From assembly GCA_038227745.1 (NCBI GenBank), contig JBBRPS010000353.1, positions 1 through 9,996 on the forward strand: DNA of 9,996 nucleotides. Direction: 5' to 3'. Shown piece by piece: positions 1-5,745 of this stretch; within the stretch, counting starts at the first letter, position 1, and each line of letters begins with the position of its first letter. A program made the position numbers and the translations under genes. This DNA comes from DASPXY01 sp038227745 (lineage in GTDB: Bacteria > Planctomycetota > Planctomycetia > Gemmatales > Gemmataceae). A model generated the notes under the pieces. The model did no database searches. It had not been told where the DNA came from and worked only from the letters and a program-made list of their open reading frames with translations.

Positions 1-77
1 CGCACTTGACAATGGACTGATGGGGGCACGCCCCCTCCTACCACCACACCGCTTCAGAACACGGGCGGTCATTTTTC

Positions 78-740
78 ATGATGCGCTCGCTTGCCGTCGC
101 CGCCCTCGCTTTGACCCTCACCGCCGCCCCCGCCGCCGCGGCCGGCATCACCGGCCAGTACGTCGAGGCGCGGACCTGCGACGTCTGGACCGGCCCTTGC
201 TTCGCCAACGCCGACTTCAACCTGACCGGCAAGAACGCCGTCATGGCGTGGCGCGTCGAGAAGGGTTCCCTCGATAACGTCTCGCTCGATGGCTTGAGCG
301 TGGTCGCCGTACTCTCCGCCAGGAACACCATCGGCCTGCCGCAGACCGGCCCCGCCCGCGCCGTCCTCATCGTCGATAGCCGCGCCACCCCGGCCCAGCG
401 CGACGCCCTCGTCCGCCTGGCGAAGCAGCAGGCCGGCAAGATGATCCAGGACGTCGCCGCCGTTCAGAGCGCCCCGATCAGCCTGACGACCTGCGCGTGC
501 AAGAACCAGAGCTGCACCGAGCTGGACGCCGGTGTCGCCCGCCTCAAGACGCGCTGCATCGACGCCGAGCACGACAAGGCGTGCGGCAACGAGACCGCGT
601 TCTACCCGCCGATCGCCAGCGGCGTCCGCGTCCGCCCCGCCGCCGCCGTCGAGCACGTCTTCAGCGGCACCGGCCTGCGCGAGACCTACACCGACTACGA
701 CCGCCGCGGCGCCTACGTCGGCACCTTCGAGATCCGCTGA
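78..740 (+). CDS. Secreted DUF1326-like protein
   Basis: Predicted exported protein of 220 residues; molecular function unknown. Residues 1-22 form a signal peptide (MMRS, then an Ala/Leu-rich core, cleavage near AAA-G23). The mature part resembles the DUF1326 family as I recall it: an early GQYVEARTCDVWTGPCFAN segment (28-44), NAVMAWRVEKG (53-63), a DGLSVVAVL strand (71-79), VLIVDSRATPAQRDAL (96-111) and a late CGNETAFYPP (169-178). Seven cysteines lie in the mature part: C34, C41, C139, C141, C146, C160 and C169. The C-x-C-x4-C cluster at 139-146 and C34-x6-C41 could bind a metal or form disulfides, which is inference. Two adjacent ATG codons (78 and 81) could start it; no convincing ribosome binding site precedes them. 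A strong terminator follows the stop, so it probably ends its own transcription unit. The reading frame is sound; the family call is by memory of motifs. Confidence 0.82.
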   Translation: MMRSLAVAALALTLTAAPAAAAGITGQYVEARTCDVWTGPCFANADFNLTGKNAVMAWRVEKGSLDNVSLDGLSVVAVLSARNTIGLPQTGPARAVLIVDSRATPAQRDALVRLAKQQAGKMIQDVAAVQSAPISLTTCACKNQSCTELDAGVARLKTRCIDAEHDKACGNETAFYPPIASGVRVRPAAAVEHVFSGTGLRETYTDYDRRGAYVGTFEIR

Positions 741-761
741 CAGCGGACGGTTCACCCGCAC

Positions 762-803
762 GGACGGGGGAGCGGGGGCTTGCCCCGCTCCCCCGTCCTT
801 TTT
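762..803 (+). terminator. Rho-independent terminator after the DUF1326-like gene
   Basis: A perfect 16-bp stem, GGACGGGGGAGCGGGG (762-777) paired with 783-798, closes a 5-base loop (GCTTG) and is followed at once by TTTTT (799-803). This is a textbook intrinsic terminator for the upstream gene, ending 21 bases after its stop codon at the stem base. It stops only 22 bases before the next start codon, and the ribosome binding site of that gene lies in between, so no promoter of normal size fits downstream of it. Confidence 0.9.
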
Positions 804-825
804 CTCATTACGGAGGTCCTTTCTC

Positions 826-1533
826 ATGCACTTCCCCGTGCGGCGGCTGGCCCTCATGGGCCTCACCGCCACGGCCTGCGGCCTGCTCCTCCTCACGTCG
901 CCGTGTACCCTTGCGCAGGGCGGCAAATACTCCATCAAGGTCGTCAAGAGCGAGCCGCCCAAGGAGCTGAAGGTTCTCATCGCGAAGCTCCTCAAGCCCG
1001 AGGCGGTCCAGCTGTTCGACGGCTCGGGCAAGCGGGTCTGCGAGGTGTGGCTGCGGAGTTCCGTCCCCACCGACGCCACGCCGGAGCAGGTCAAGAACGG
1101 CCTGACCTACCGCGAATTGAAGGAGACGACGGTCCTGGGGGCGGTCCGCTTCGACGAAGACTGGACCGACTACCGCAAGCAGAAGGTCAAGGCGGGCGTG
1201 TACACGCTGCGGCTCGGCTTCCAGCCGATGGACGGCGACCACCAGGGCTCGTCGATGTTCCCCGACTTCTGCCTCCTCGCCTCGGCGGCCGGCGACACCA
1301 GCCCGGAGACGATGGAGCCGAAGAAGCTGATCGAGATGAGCCAGAAGAGCATCGAGACGGGGCACCCGGCGGTGTTCATGCTGTTCCCGAACAACAAGCC
1401 CGCCGACGCGCCGCAGCTCGCCGCCAAGGAGAAGAACCACTGGGTCCTGAACGCGAAGGAGAATGTGGACGTGAAGGGCCAGAAGGGGGCGGCGATCGGG
1501 ATCGGTTTGACGCTCGTCGGGGCCGCCGATTGA
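826..1533 (+). CDS. Secreted protein of unknown function, 235 aa
   Basis: I cannot name a function. The start at 826 is preferred over upstream in-frame starts because GGAGGT lies at 812-817, eight bases before the ATG, and because the protein then begins with a signal peptide: MHFPVRR, a hydrophobic core at about 8-26, and a likely cleavage after TLA30. The mature part (about 205 residues) looks beta-rich, with segments such as AVQLFDGSGKRVCEVWLRS (60-78), TYRELKETTVLGAVRFDEDW (94-113), KAGVYTLRLGFQPMDGDHQG (122-141), FCLLAS (148-153) and a final AIGIGLTLVG (223-232). I recall similar uncharacterised exported proteins in planctomycetes, notably the GVYTLRLGFQPMDGDH block; this is memory, not a search. 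Only two cysteines remain after cleavage (C72, C149). It is convergent with the kinase gene and separated from it by an inverted repeat. A lipoprotein reading of C18 is less likely, since position -3 is Ala. Confidence 0.82.
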   Translation: MHFPVRRLALMGLTATACGLLLLTSPCTLAQGGKYSIKVVKSEPPKELKVLIAKLLKPEAVQLFDGSGKRVCEVWLRSSVPTDATPEQVKNGLTYRELKETTVLGAVRFDEDWTDYRKQKVKAGVYTLRLGFQPMDGDHQGSSMFPDFCLLASAAGDTSPETMEPKKLIEMSQKSIETGHPAVFMLFPNNKPADAPQLAAKEKNHWVLNAKENVDVKGQKGAAIGIGLTLVGAAD

Positions 1534-1547
1534 CCCGGGCCCAGACA

Positions 1548-1607
1548 CCCGTCACGTTTAGCCGCGAGCGGTGAGCCAGATCCCGCTACGCGGCTAAACG
1601 TGACGGG
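1548..1607. repeat. Inverted repeat, GTTTAGCCGCG family, copy 1
   Basis: CCCGTCACGTTTAGCCGCG (1548-1566) is matched perfectly by its reverse complement at 1589-1607. The stem continues inward through A1567-T1587 and GCGG/CCGC (1568-1571 with 1583-1586), leaving A1588 bulged and an 11-base loop. It fills most of the 81-base gap between two convergent genes, 14 bases after one stop and 7 bases from the other. No T-run follows on either strand, so it is not a standard terminator, though it could still act as one for both genes. The GTTTAGCCGCG edge is shared with the inverted repeat at 4965-5035. Confidence 0.9.
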
Positions 1608-1614
1608 TCGCGAC

Positions 1615-3849
1615 TCAGGGGCCTTTCACGTCCGGCGTGTTGTTCCCGAACTGCAAGTGTGGCCCACCTTTTTTCATGACCCAGACGGGAGCCTTGGCGT
1701 ACTGCCCGCCGAAAGTGCAATCGCGGACGACGATGTGATCGTTCTGTTCCGGATCCATCTTGGGGTTGGCGTTGAAGAGGATGGCCGCCTCCGCCTTCTC
1801 GTTTAGCGCCGGCGTGGCGGTCAGCCGCAGCAGTTCCACCGGCCGGCCCGGGTCGCCGGCGCAGTTCGTCACGGTCAGTCCCGCCGTCTTGAAACCGGTC
1901 AGGCCGACGTTCTCCAGGATCAGGCCGGGCGAATGGCCGCTCAGCGCCACCAGCTTCAGCACCCTGTCCTCGCCGTCGAACCGGATTCCGCGGACGTGCA
2001 GCCCCTTGACCTTGACGAGTTGCAGCAGCGGCGTTTTCTCGTCGCGGTTTGCGAGCGGCAGCCAGACCACCCCACGGCCCTCGACCGGCTCGATGCGGAT
2101 GCCGCTGCCGTTGAAGTCTTGGAGGCGCAACTGTTCCCGGTGTTGCCCATCCACCAGAACGATGCGGTCGCCGCTCCGGGCGTTCGCGAGCGCCTCGCGG
2201 ACGCTCGTGTAAGTGCCGCCCACCTTGCCCACCTTGAGCACGCGCTGCGCGGCCGCACGGTCCTGGCGCCCGCCGAACAGGCCGAAGACGAACCCGGCCG
2301 TCACCAGCCCCGCGATGGCCAGGACGGAGAGCACGATCGTCAGGATCCAGAAGCGCTTCCCTTCGCGGGGGGCGCCGCGCAGGGAGACGCCGGACCGCCG
2401 CCCGGAGCCGCGTTTGCGGGAGTCCGACCGTGGGGTCGTATCGACCTTCGCGGATGGGTCTTCGGTGTCCGAGGTGACGCGATCCCAGGGGATGCTCTCC
2501 TCCTCCTCGGTGGTCGCGGGGGCCGGGGCGGCGGCCTGGCGGGGGGCCGGGGCGGCGGGCACGGGGGCGGGCGGGACCTGCACCGCGGGGCGCGTCGGCT
2601 GGGTCGGCGCCTCGGCGACCGGCCGCGTATCGACCCGCGCGGCCGGGGCGGCGGGCGGCCGGGGCGCCGGCGAGCCGGTCACCTGCCAGCTCTTGCGCGG
2701 CCCCGACGACGGCGCGGCGGCGGCCGGGTTGGTCACCTGGGTCTGCTCTCCGCCCGGCGGGACGCCGGTCGCCGCCAGGCTCAACTTCGGCATCTCCTTG
2801 TCGGACGGCGGTCCGATCGGGGACTGGGTGAACGGCGCCAGGGCATCGCCGACCTCGCTCGGCGTCTGGTAGCGCGCGTTCGGGTCCTTGGCCATCATCT
2901 TCTCGATGACGGCGGCGATGGCCGCCGGGATGTCGTTGCGGACGGTGCCGAGCGGCCGGGGCTGACGCGTCTGATGCCAGATCAGCTTCTGGGCGGTCGT
3001 CCCCTCGCCGAACGGGGGGCGGCCGCTCAGGAGGAAGTAGAAGGTTGCGCCCAGGCCGTAGATGTCGGCGCGGATGTCCGCGGTGTGGCTGTCGATCGCC
3101 TGCTCCGGGGCGAGGTAGTCGGCGGTCCCCAGCACGTTCTCGTCGAACTTCCGGGTCAGCATGTCCTCTTCGTCGTTGAAGAAGCGCGCCAGGCCCATGT
3201 CGAGGACCTTCACGAGGCCGGTGCGATCGACGAGGATGTTGCCCGGCTTGACGTCGCGGTGGACCAGGCCGGCCTTGTGGGCGTGGTCGAGGCCGAGGGC
3301 CGCCTGGCGGATGTAGTGGGCGGCCCGGAACGGCTCGAGCGGGCCGCCCCGCTTGACGAGTTCCTGCAGGCTGGCCCCGTCCACGTACTCCATGACGAGG
3401 AAGTGCAGCTTGTCGTCCTGGTCGATGTCGTAGGCGTGGACGATGTTCGGGTGGTCGAGGGCGGCGGCGGCGCGGGCCTCGCGGTAGAAGCGCTGCAGCG
3501 AGGACTCGTCGGCGGCCTTGGCGGTCGGCAGGACCTTGACGGCGACGCGGCGGCGCATCAGCTTGTGCTCGCACAGGTACACGCTGCCCATGCCGCCGGA
3601 GCCGAGGCGCTCGAGGACCTTGTACTTGCCGATGGTGAAGCGGCGCCATTTCCCCTGGCAGATCTGCTCGGCCTGAAAGAGCGTGAGCAGACCGTCGCGG
3701 ACGAGGAGGCCGGCCATCTTGCCGGGCTCGCTCGGCACGTCGCCGACGGCGCGGAGCTTCTGCACGTGGGCGTCCAGGCGCTTTTCGTCCAGGACCCCGC
3801 TCTTGCGCACCAGGTCGAGGAACTCGTTGGTGGTGGCTGGTGCAACCAT
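1615..3849 (-). CDS. Membrane-anchored Ser/Thr protein kinase with C-terminal beta-helix-like domain
   Basis: A 744-residue Hanks-type (PknB-like) kinase. Residues 1-72 are the planctomycete lead-in (LVRDGLLTLFQAEQ at 49-62). The catalytic domain spans about 75-340: glycine loop GSGGMG (83-88), ATP lysine K105 in VAVK, helix-C glutamate E124, catalytic loop HRDVKPGN (197-204) with D199 and N204, DMG (217-219) in place of DFG, APEQ (247-250) and DIYGLG (262-267). All residues needed for activity are present. A Pro/Ala-rich linker (about 345-497) leads to one membrane segment (about 500-527), then an outer domain (537-744). That domain opens with a TYTSVREALANARSGDRIVL block (546-565) and has repeated short strands (GIRIEPVEGRGVVW, GLHVRGIRFDG, LILENVGLTGF, IVVRDCTFGG), which suggest a right-handed parallel beta-helix that could sense a wall or polysaccharide ligand (inference). 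Start chosen at 3849: AAAGGTAGG lies just upstream, and the longer frame to 4044 begins with non-conserved sequence. Confidence 0.96.
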   Translation of the reverse strand: MVAPATTNEFLDLVRKSGVLDEKRLDAHVQKLRAVGDVPSEPGKMAGLLVRDGLLTLFQAEQICQGKWRRFTIGKYKVLERLGSGGMGSVYLCEHKLMRRRVAVKVLPTAKAADESSLQRFYREARAAAALDHPNIVHAYDIDQDDKLHFLVMEYVDGASLQELVKRGGPLEPFRAAHYIRQAALGLDHAHKAGLVHRDVKPGNILVDRTGLVKVLDMGLARFFNDEEDMLTRKFDENVLGTADYLAPEQAIDSHTADIRADIYGLGATFYFLLSGRPPFGEGTTAQKLIWHQTRQPRPLGTVRNDIPAAIAAVIEKMMAKDPNARYQTPSEVGDALAPFTQSPIGPPSDKEMPKLSLAATGVPPGGEQTQVTNPAAAAPSSGPRKSWQVTGSPAPRPPAAPAARVDTRPVAEAPTQPTRPAVQVPPAPVPAAPAPRQAAAPAPATTEEEESIPWDRVTSDTEDPSAKVDTTPRSDSRKRGSGRRSGVSLRGAPREGKRFWILTIVLSVLAIAGLVTAGFVFGLFGGRQDRAAAQRVLKVGKVGGTYTSVREALANARSGDRIVLVDGQHREQLRLQDFNGSGIRIEPVEGRGVVWLPLANRDEKTPLLQLVKVKGLHVRGIRFDGEDRVLKLVALSGHSPGLILENVGLTGFKTAGLTVTNCAGDPGRPVELLRLTATPALNEKAEAAILFNANPKMDPEQNDHIVVRDCTFGGQYAKAPVWVMKKGGPHLQFGNNTPDVKGP

Positions 3850-3958
3850 CGGCCTACCTTTCGGGATTTGCGGCCGGCGGCCCGGGAGGGGGGGCCGGCT
3901 CCCCTTCACTGTAGCAAGCGAATGCGCGGCACGGAATGGCCTCGACCGATTTGTGTAA

Positions 3959-3986
3959 AGTATACGACACCAACGGCGAATGTCAG
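3959..3986 (-). promoter_or_regulatory. Candidate sigma70-type promoter for the kinase gene
   Basis: On the minus strand, CTGACA (3986-3981) and TATACT (3964-3959) are separated by 16 bases. Each box differs from consensus by one base. Transcription would start near 3952, giving a leader of about 100 bases before the kinase ATG. This rests on pattern alone, and planctomycete promoters are not well defined, so it is tentative. Confidence 0.35.
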
Positions 3987-4138
3987 GCAAAATCCGGCGC
4001 CGCGTCCGCCAACATCGCGCACGCCGGGACCGGGGTGACGGCACGCCCCGTCACAAGCTGTCAAACCGCTGCCCACTTACTGAGACTGCGGACGGCCTCC
4101 CGGTGGCGTAGAATATACTCGACGCGGGATAACTGGAT

Positions 4139-4188
4139 ACAAGCCCGAAGCGCAAGCGAGGGATCCCTCGCTTGCGCTTCGGGCTTGT
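4139..4188. repeat. 50-bp perfect palindrome, copy 1
   Basis: Every base of 4139-4163 pairs with 4164-4188, with no loop. Outer ends are ACAAGCCCGA / TCGGGCTTGT and the centre is CGAGGGATCCCTCG. It has the same ends and centre as the palindrome at 8315-8364 but differs at arm positions 11 and 16, where this copy has A on the left arm and T on the right. It lies 91 bases upstream of ung. No transposase gene is near; this looks like a small non-autonomous or REP-like palindromic element. Confidence 0.92.
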
Positions 4189-4279
4189 GTCAGATCTCCC
4201 CGCGCTGGGTAGAACTCCCTGTCGCCTGTGGCAGAGCCCGAGGGATGATCCCGTTCCCCCGCGATGAGGGTTTCGCGCG

Positions 4280-4954
4280 ATGGAAGTATGCCTCCCCCCG
4301 AGCTGGCAGAAGGTGCTGGCGGACGAGCTGACGAAGCCATACTTCAAGCAACTCGCGGAGTTCGTGGACGGCGAGCGCCAGGCGCACAAGGTCTTCCCCC
4401 CCGCGGAAGACGTCTTCAGCGCGCTGAAGCTGACGCCGTATGACAAGGTCAAGGTCATGATCCTGGGGCAGGACCCGTACCACGGCGACGGCCAGGCGCA
4501 CGGCCTGTGCTTCTCGGTCCGCCCCGGGGTGCGACCGCCGCCCTCGCTGGGGAACATCTTCCGCGAGCGGCGCGACGACCTGGGCGGCAAGGTGCCGAAC
4601 AACGGCGACCTCGTGCCGTGGGCGAAGCAGGGCGTGCTGCTGCTCAACGCGGTGCTGACCGTGCGCGCCCACAGCCCGAACTCGCACAAGGATCAAGGCT
4701 GGGAGAAATTCACCGACGCCGTCATCCGCGCCCTCAACGACCGTCCCGAGCCGGTCGTGTTCGTCCTCTGGGGGGCGTACGCCCAGAAGAAGGGGCGCCT
4801 GATCGACACGGAGAAGCACCGCGTCATCGTGGGCGCCCACCCGTCGCCGCTGTCGGCGAAGAAGTTTTTCGGGAGCCGGCCCTTCTCGGCGGTCAACGCC
4901 GCGCTGAAGGAGTTCGGCGCGGAGGAGATCGACTGGCAGCTCCCGGACCTGTGA
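4280..4954 (+). CDS. ung: Uracil-DNA glycosylase, family 1
   Basis: Removes uracil from DNA (from cytosine deamination or dUTP misincorporation), starting base excision repair in the cytoplasm. The 224-residue length matches bacterial Ung. The family motifs are intact: catalytic GQDPYHG (63-69) with water-activating D65, QAHGLCFSV (72-80) with F78 placed to stack on uracil, the Pro-rich PPPSL loop (86-90), LLLNAVLTV (120-128) with N123 for uracil recognition, and the DNA-inserting HPSPLS loop (187-192) with H187. The N-terminal SWQKVL and KPYF align with the usual Ung start, which supports the ATG at 4280; the ribosome binding site there is weak (TGAGGG region, 4264-4269). It is followed, 127 bases on and on the same strand, by rdgB, with an inverted repeat between. 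Both act against deaminated bases, but co-transcription is not shown. Confidence 0.98.
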   Translation: MEVCLPPSWQKVLADELTKPYFKQLAEFVDGERQAHKVFPPAEDVFSALKLTPYDKVKVMILGQDPYHGDGQAHGLCFSVRPGVRPPPSLGNIFRERRDDLGGKVPNNGDLVPWAKQGVLLLNAVLTVRAHSPNSHKDQGWEKFTDAVIRALNDRPEPVVFVLWGAYAQKKGRLIDTEKHRVIVGAHPSPLSAKKFFGSRPFSAVNAALKEFGAEEIDWQLPDL

Positions 4955-4964
4955 GGCCTGCTTC

Positions 4965-5035
4965 GTTTAGCCGCGGTTCGCAGAACCGCGTGCGGGACGT
5001 CGTGCTGCACGCGGTTCTGCGAACCGCGGCTAAAC
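4965..5035. repeat. Nested inverted repeat, GTTTAGCCGCG family, copy 2
   Basis: Arms of 29 bp (4965-4993 and 5007-5035) match perfectly around a 13-base spacer. Each arm also contains its own inverted repeat: CGCGGTTC-GCA-GAACCGCG at 4972-4990 and CGCGGTTC-TGC-GAACCGCG at 5010-5028. A transcript could therefore fold either as one long stem or as two side-by-side hairpins held by a short outer stem. The outer 11 bases GTTTAGCCGCG are the same as in the repeat at 1548-1607, but the interiors differ. It begins 10 bases after the ung stop and ends 46 bases before rdgB; no T-run follows. Confidence 0.9.
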
Positions 5036-5081
5036 TTCGACCCGGATCGCGACGAATGGGCGAATTGTCGAGGGGGAAGCG

Positions 5082-5699
5082 ATGGCCGTGCTGGTGCTGG
5101 GGACGCGGAACGTCAAGAAGCGTCAGGAGATCGCCGAAATCCTTGAAGGGCCGGGCCTGAAGTTGCAGGACCTGACGGCCTGGCCGGACGCGCCGGAGGT
5201 CGTCGAGGACGGCGACACCTTCGAGGCGAACGCCCGCAAGAAGGCGACTGAGCTGGCGCGGGCGCTGAAGCAGTGGGTGCTGGGCGAGGACAGCGGCCTG
5301 GTGGTGCCGGCGCTGAACGGCCGGCCCGGCGTTTACTCAGCCCGCTACGCCGGCAAGCAGGGCGACGACGACGCCAACAATACCCGCCTCCTCGCTGAGC
5401 TGGCGCCGCTGCCCGAGGACCGTCGCGGCGCCTACTACGTCTGCACCGCGGCGGTGGCCGACCCGACGGGCGAGGTACGCGCCGTCACCGAGGGCCGCTG
5501 TCACGGAATCATCGTGCCCGACTACCGCGGCACCGGCGGCTTCGGTTACGACCCGCTTTTTCTGATCCCCGAGTACCACCGCACGTTCGGGGAACTCAGC
5601 CCGCGCGTCAAGCACGCCCTCAGCCACCGGGCGCGGGCGCTGGAGAAGCTGCGGCCGGTGCTGCATGCCTTGCTTCTCTCGCCGGAGGAAGGACGGTAG
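5082..5699 (+). CDS. rdgB: XTP/dITP diphosphatase (RdgB/HAM1 family)
   Basis: Hydrolyses non-canonical purine triphosphates (XTP, dITP, ITP) to monophosphate and pyrophosphate, clearing deaminated purines from the nucleotide pool. At 205 residues it is of normal length. Family signatures: substrate-binding TRNVKKRQEI (8-17, the T/S-x-N-x2-K-x2-E motif), FEANARKKA (47-55), the metal and catalytic segment EDSGL (69-73) with D70, GVYSARYAG (83-91), the base-pocket motif FGYDP (154-158), and SHRARAL (181-187) near the C-terminus. The ATG at 5082 follows GAGGGG (5070-5075) at normal spacing. Its stop is one base before the 28-bp palindrome at 5701, and it converges on ksgA. The neighbouring ung also counters base deamination, on the DNA rather than on the pool. 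Confidence 0.97.
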   Translation: MAVLVLGTRNVKKRQEIAEILEGPGLKLQDLTAWPDAPEVVEDGDTFEANARKKATELARALKQWVLGEDSGLVVPALNGRPGVYSARYAGKQGDDDANNTRLLAELAPLPEDRRGAYYVCTAAVADPTGEVRAVTEGRCHGIIVPDYRGTGGFGYDPLFLIPEYHRTFGELSPRVKHALSHRARALEKLRPVLHALLLSPEEGR

Positions 5700-5700
5700 T

Positions 5701-5728
5701 AAGCCCACGGGTTGCAACCCGTGGGCTT
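5701..5728. repeat. 28-bp palindrome, copy 1
   Basis: AAGCCCACGGGTTG is followed directly by its exact reverse complement. It sits between convergent genes, one base after the rdgB stop and 17 bases beyond the ksgA stop. Only three T follow on the plus strand, so terminator function for rdgB is plausible but weak, and no T-run follows in the ksgA direction. It differs from the copy at 7296-7323 by one central base. Confidence 0.92.
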
Positions 5729-5745
5729 TCGTCCGAGGGGGCGTC

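Larger units (their letters stand above)
3850..4279. other. Divergent intergenic region between the kinase gene and ung
   Basis: These 430 bases carry no credible gene. Going from the kinase side they hold: the kinase ribosome binding site; a GC-rich stretch with GGCCGGC at 3872-3878 and again at 3893-3899; a candidate kinase promoter (3959-3986, minus strand); a small hairpin with a 7-bp stem, GTGACGG (4035-4041) with CCGTCAC (4048-4054); an A/T-rich patch TAGAATATACT (4109-4119) that could hold a -10 box for ung but lacks a good -35 partner; and the 50-bp palindrome at 4139-4188. The last 91 bases before ung show nothing clear. Short frames through the palindrome look like by-products of its symmetry. 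Confidence 0.7.

Noticed and set aside
6..11. TTGACA as a -35 box for the first gene
   Set aside because: At 16-18 bases downstream the sequence is GC-rich (GCCCCC region) with no -10-like hexamer.
22..35. Small hairpin GGGGG-CACG-CCCCC near the window start
   Set aside because: A 5-bp stem with no T-run; too short to call a terminator or repeat in GC-rich DNA.
69..1094. A 341-residue minus-strand frame across the two secreted-protein genes
   Set aside because: It crosses the terminator and both real genes, and its Gly/Ala/Asp-rich sequence shows no family features.
1933..4038. A 701-residue plus-strand open frame opposite the kinase gene
   Set aside because: It lies antisense to a kinase with all motifs intact, is rich in low-complexity Arg/Gly/Val/Asp runs and has no domain; it reflects high GC at third codon positions.
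4051..4689. Minus-strand frame of 212 residues opposite ung and through the 50-bp palindrome
   Set aside because: It is antisense to ung, and part of its protein sequence is just the translated palindrome.
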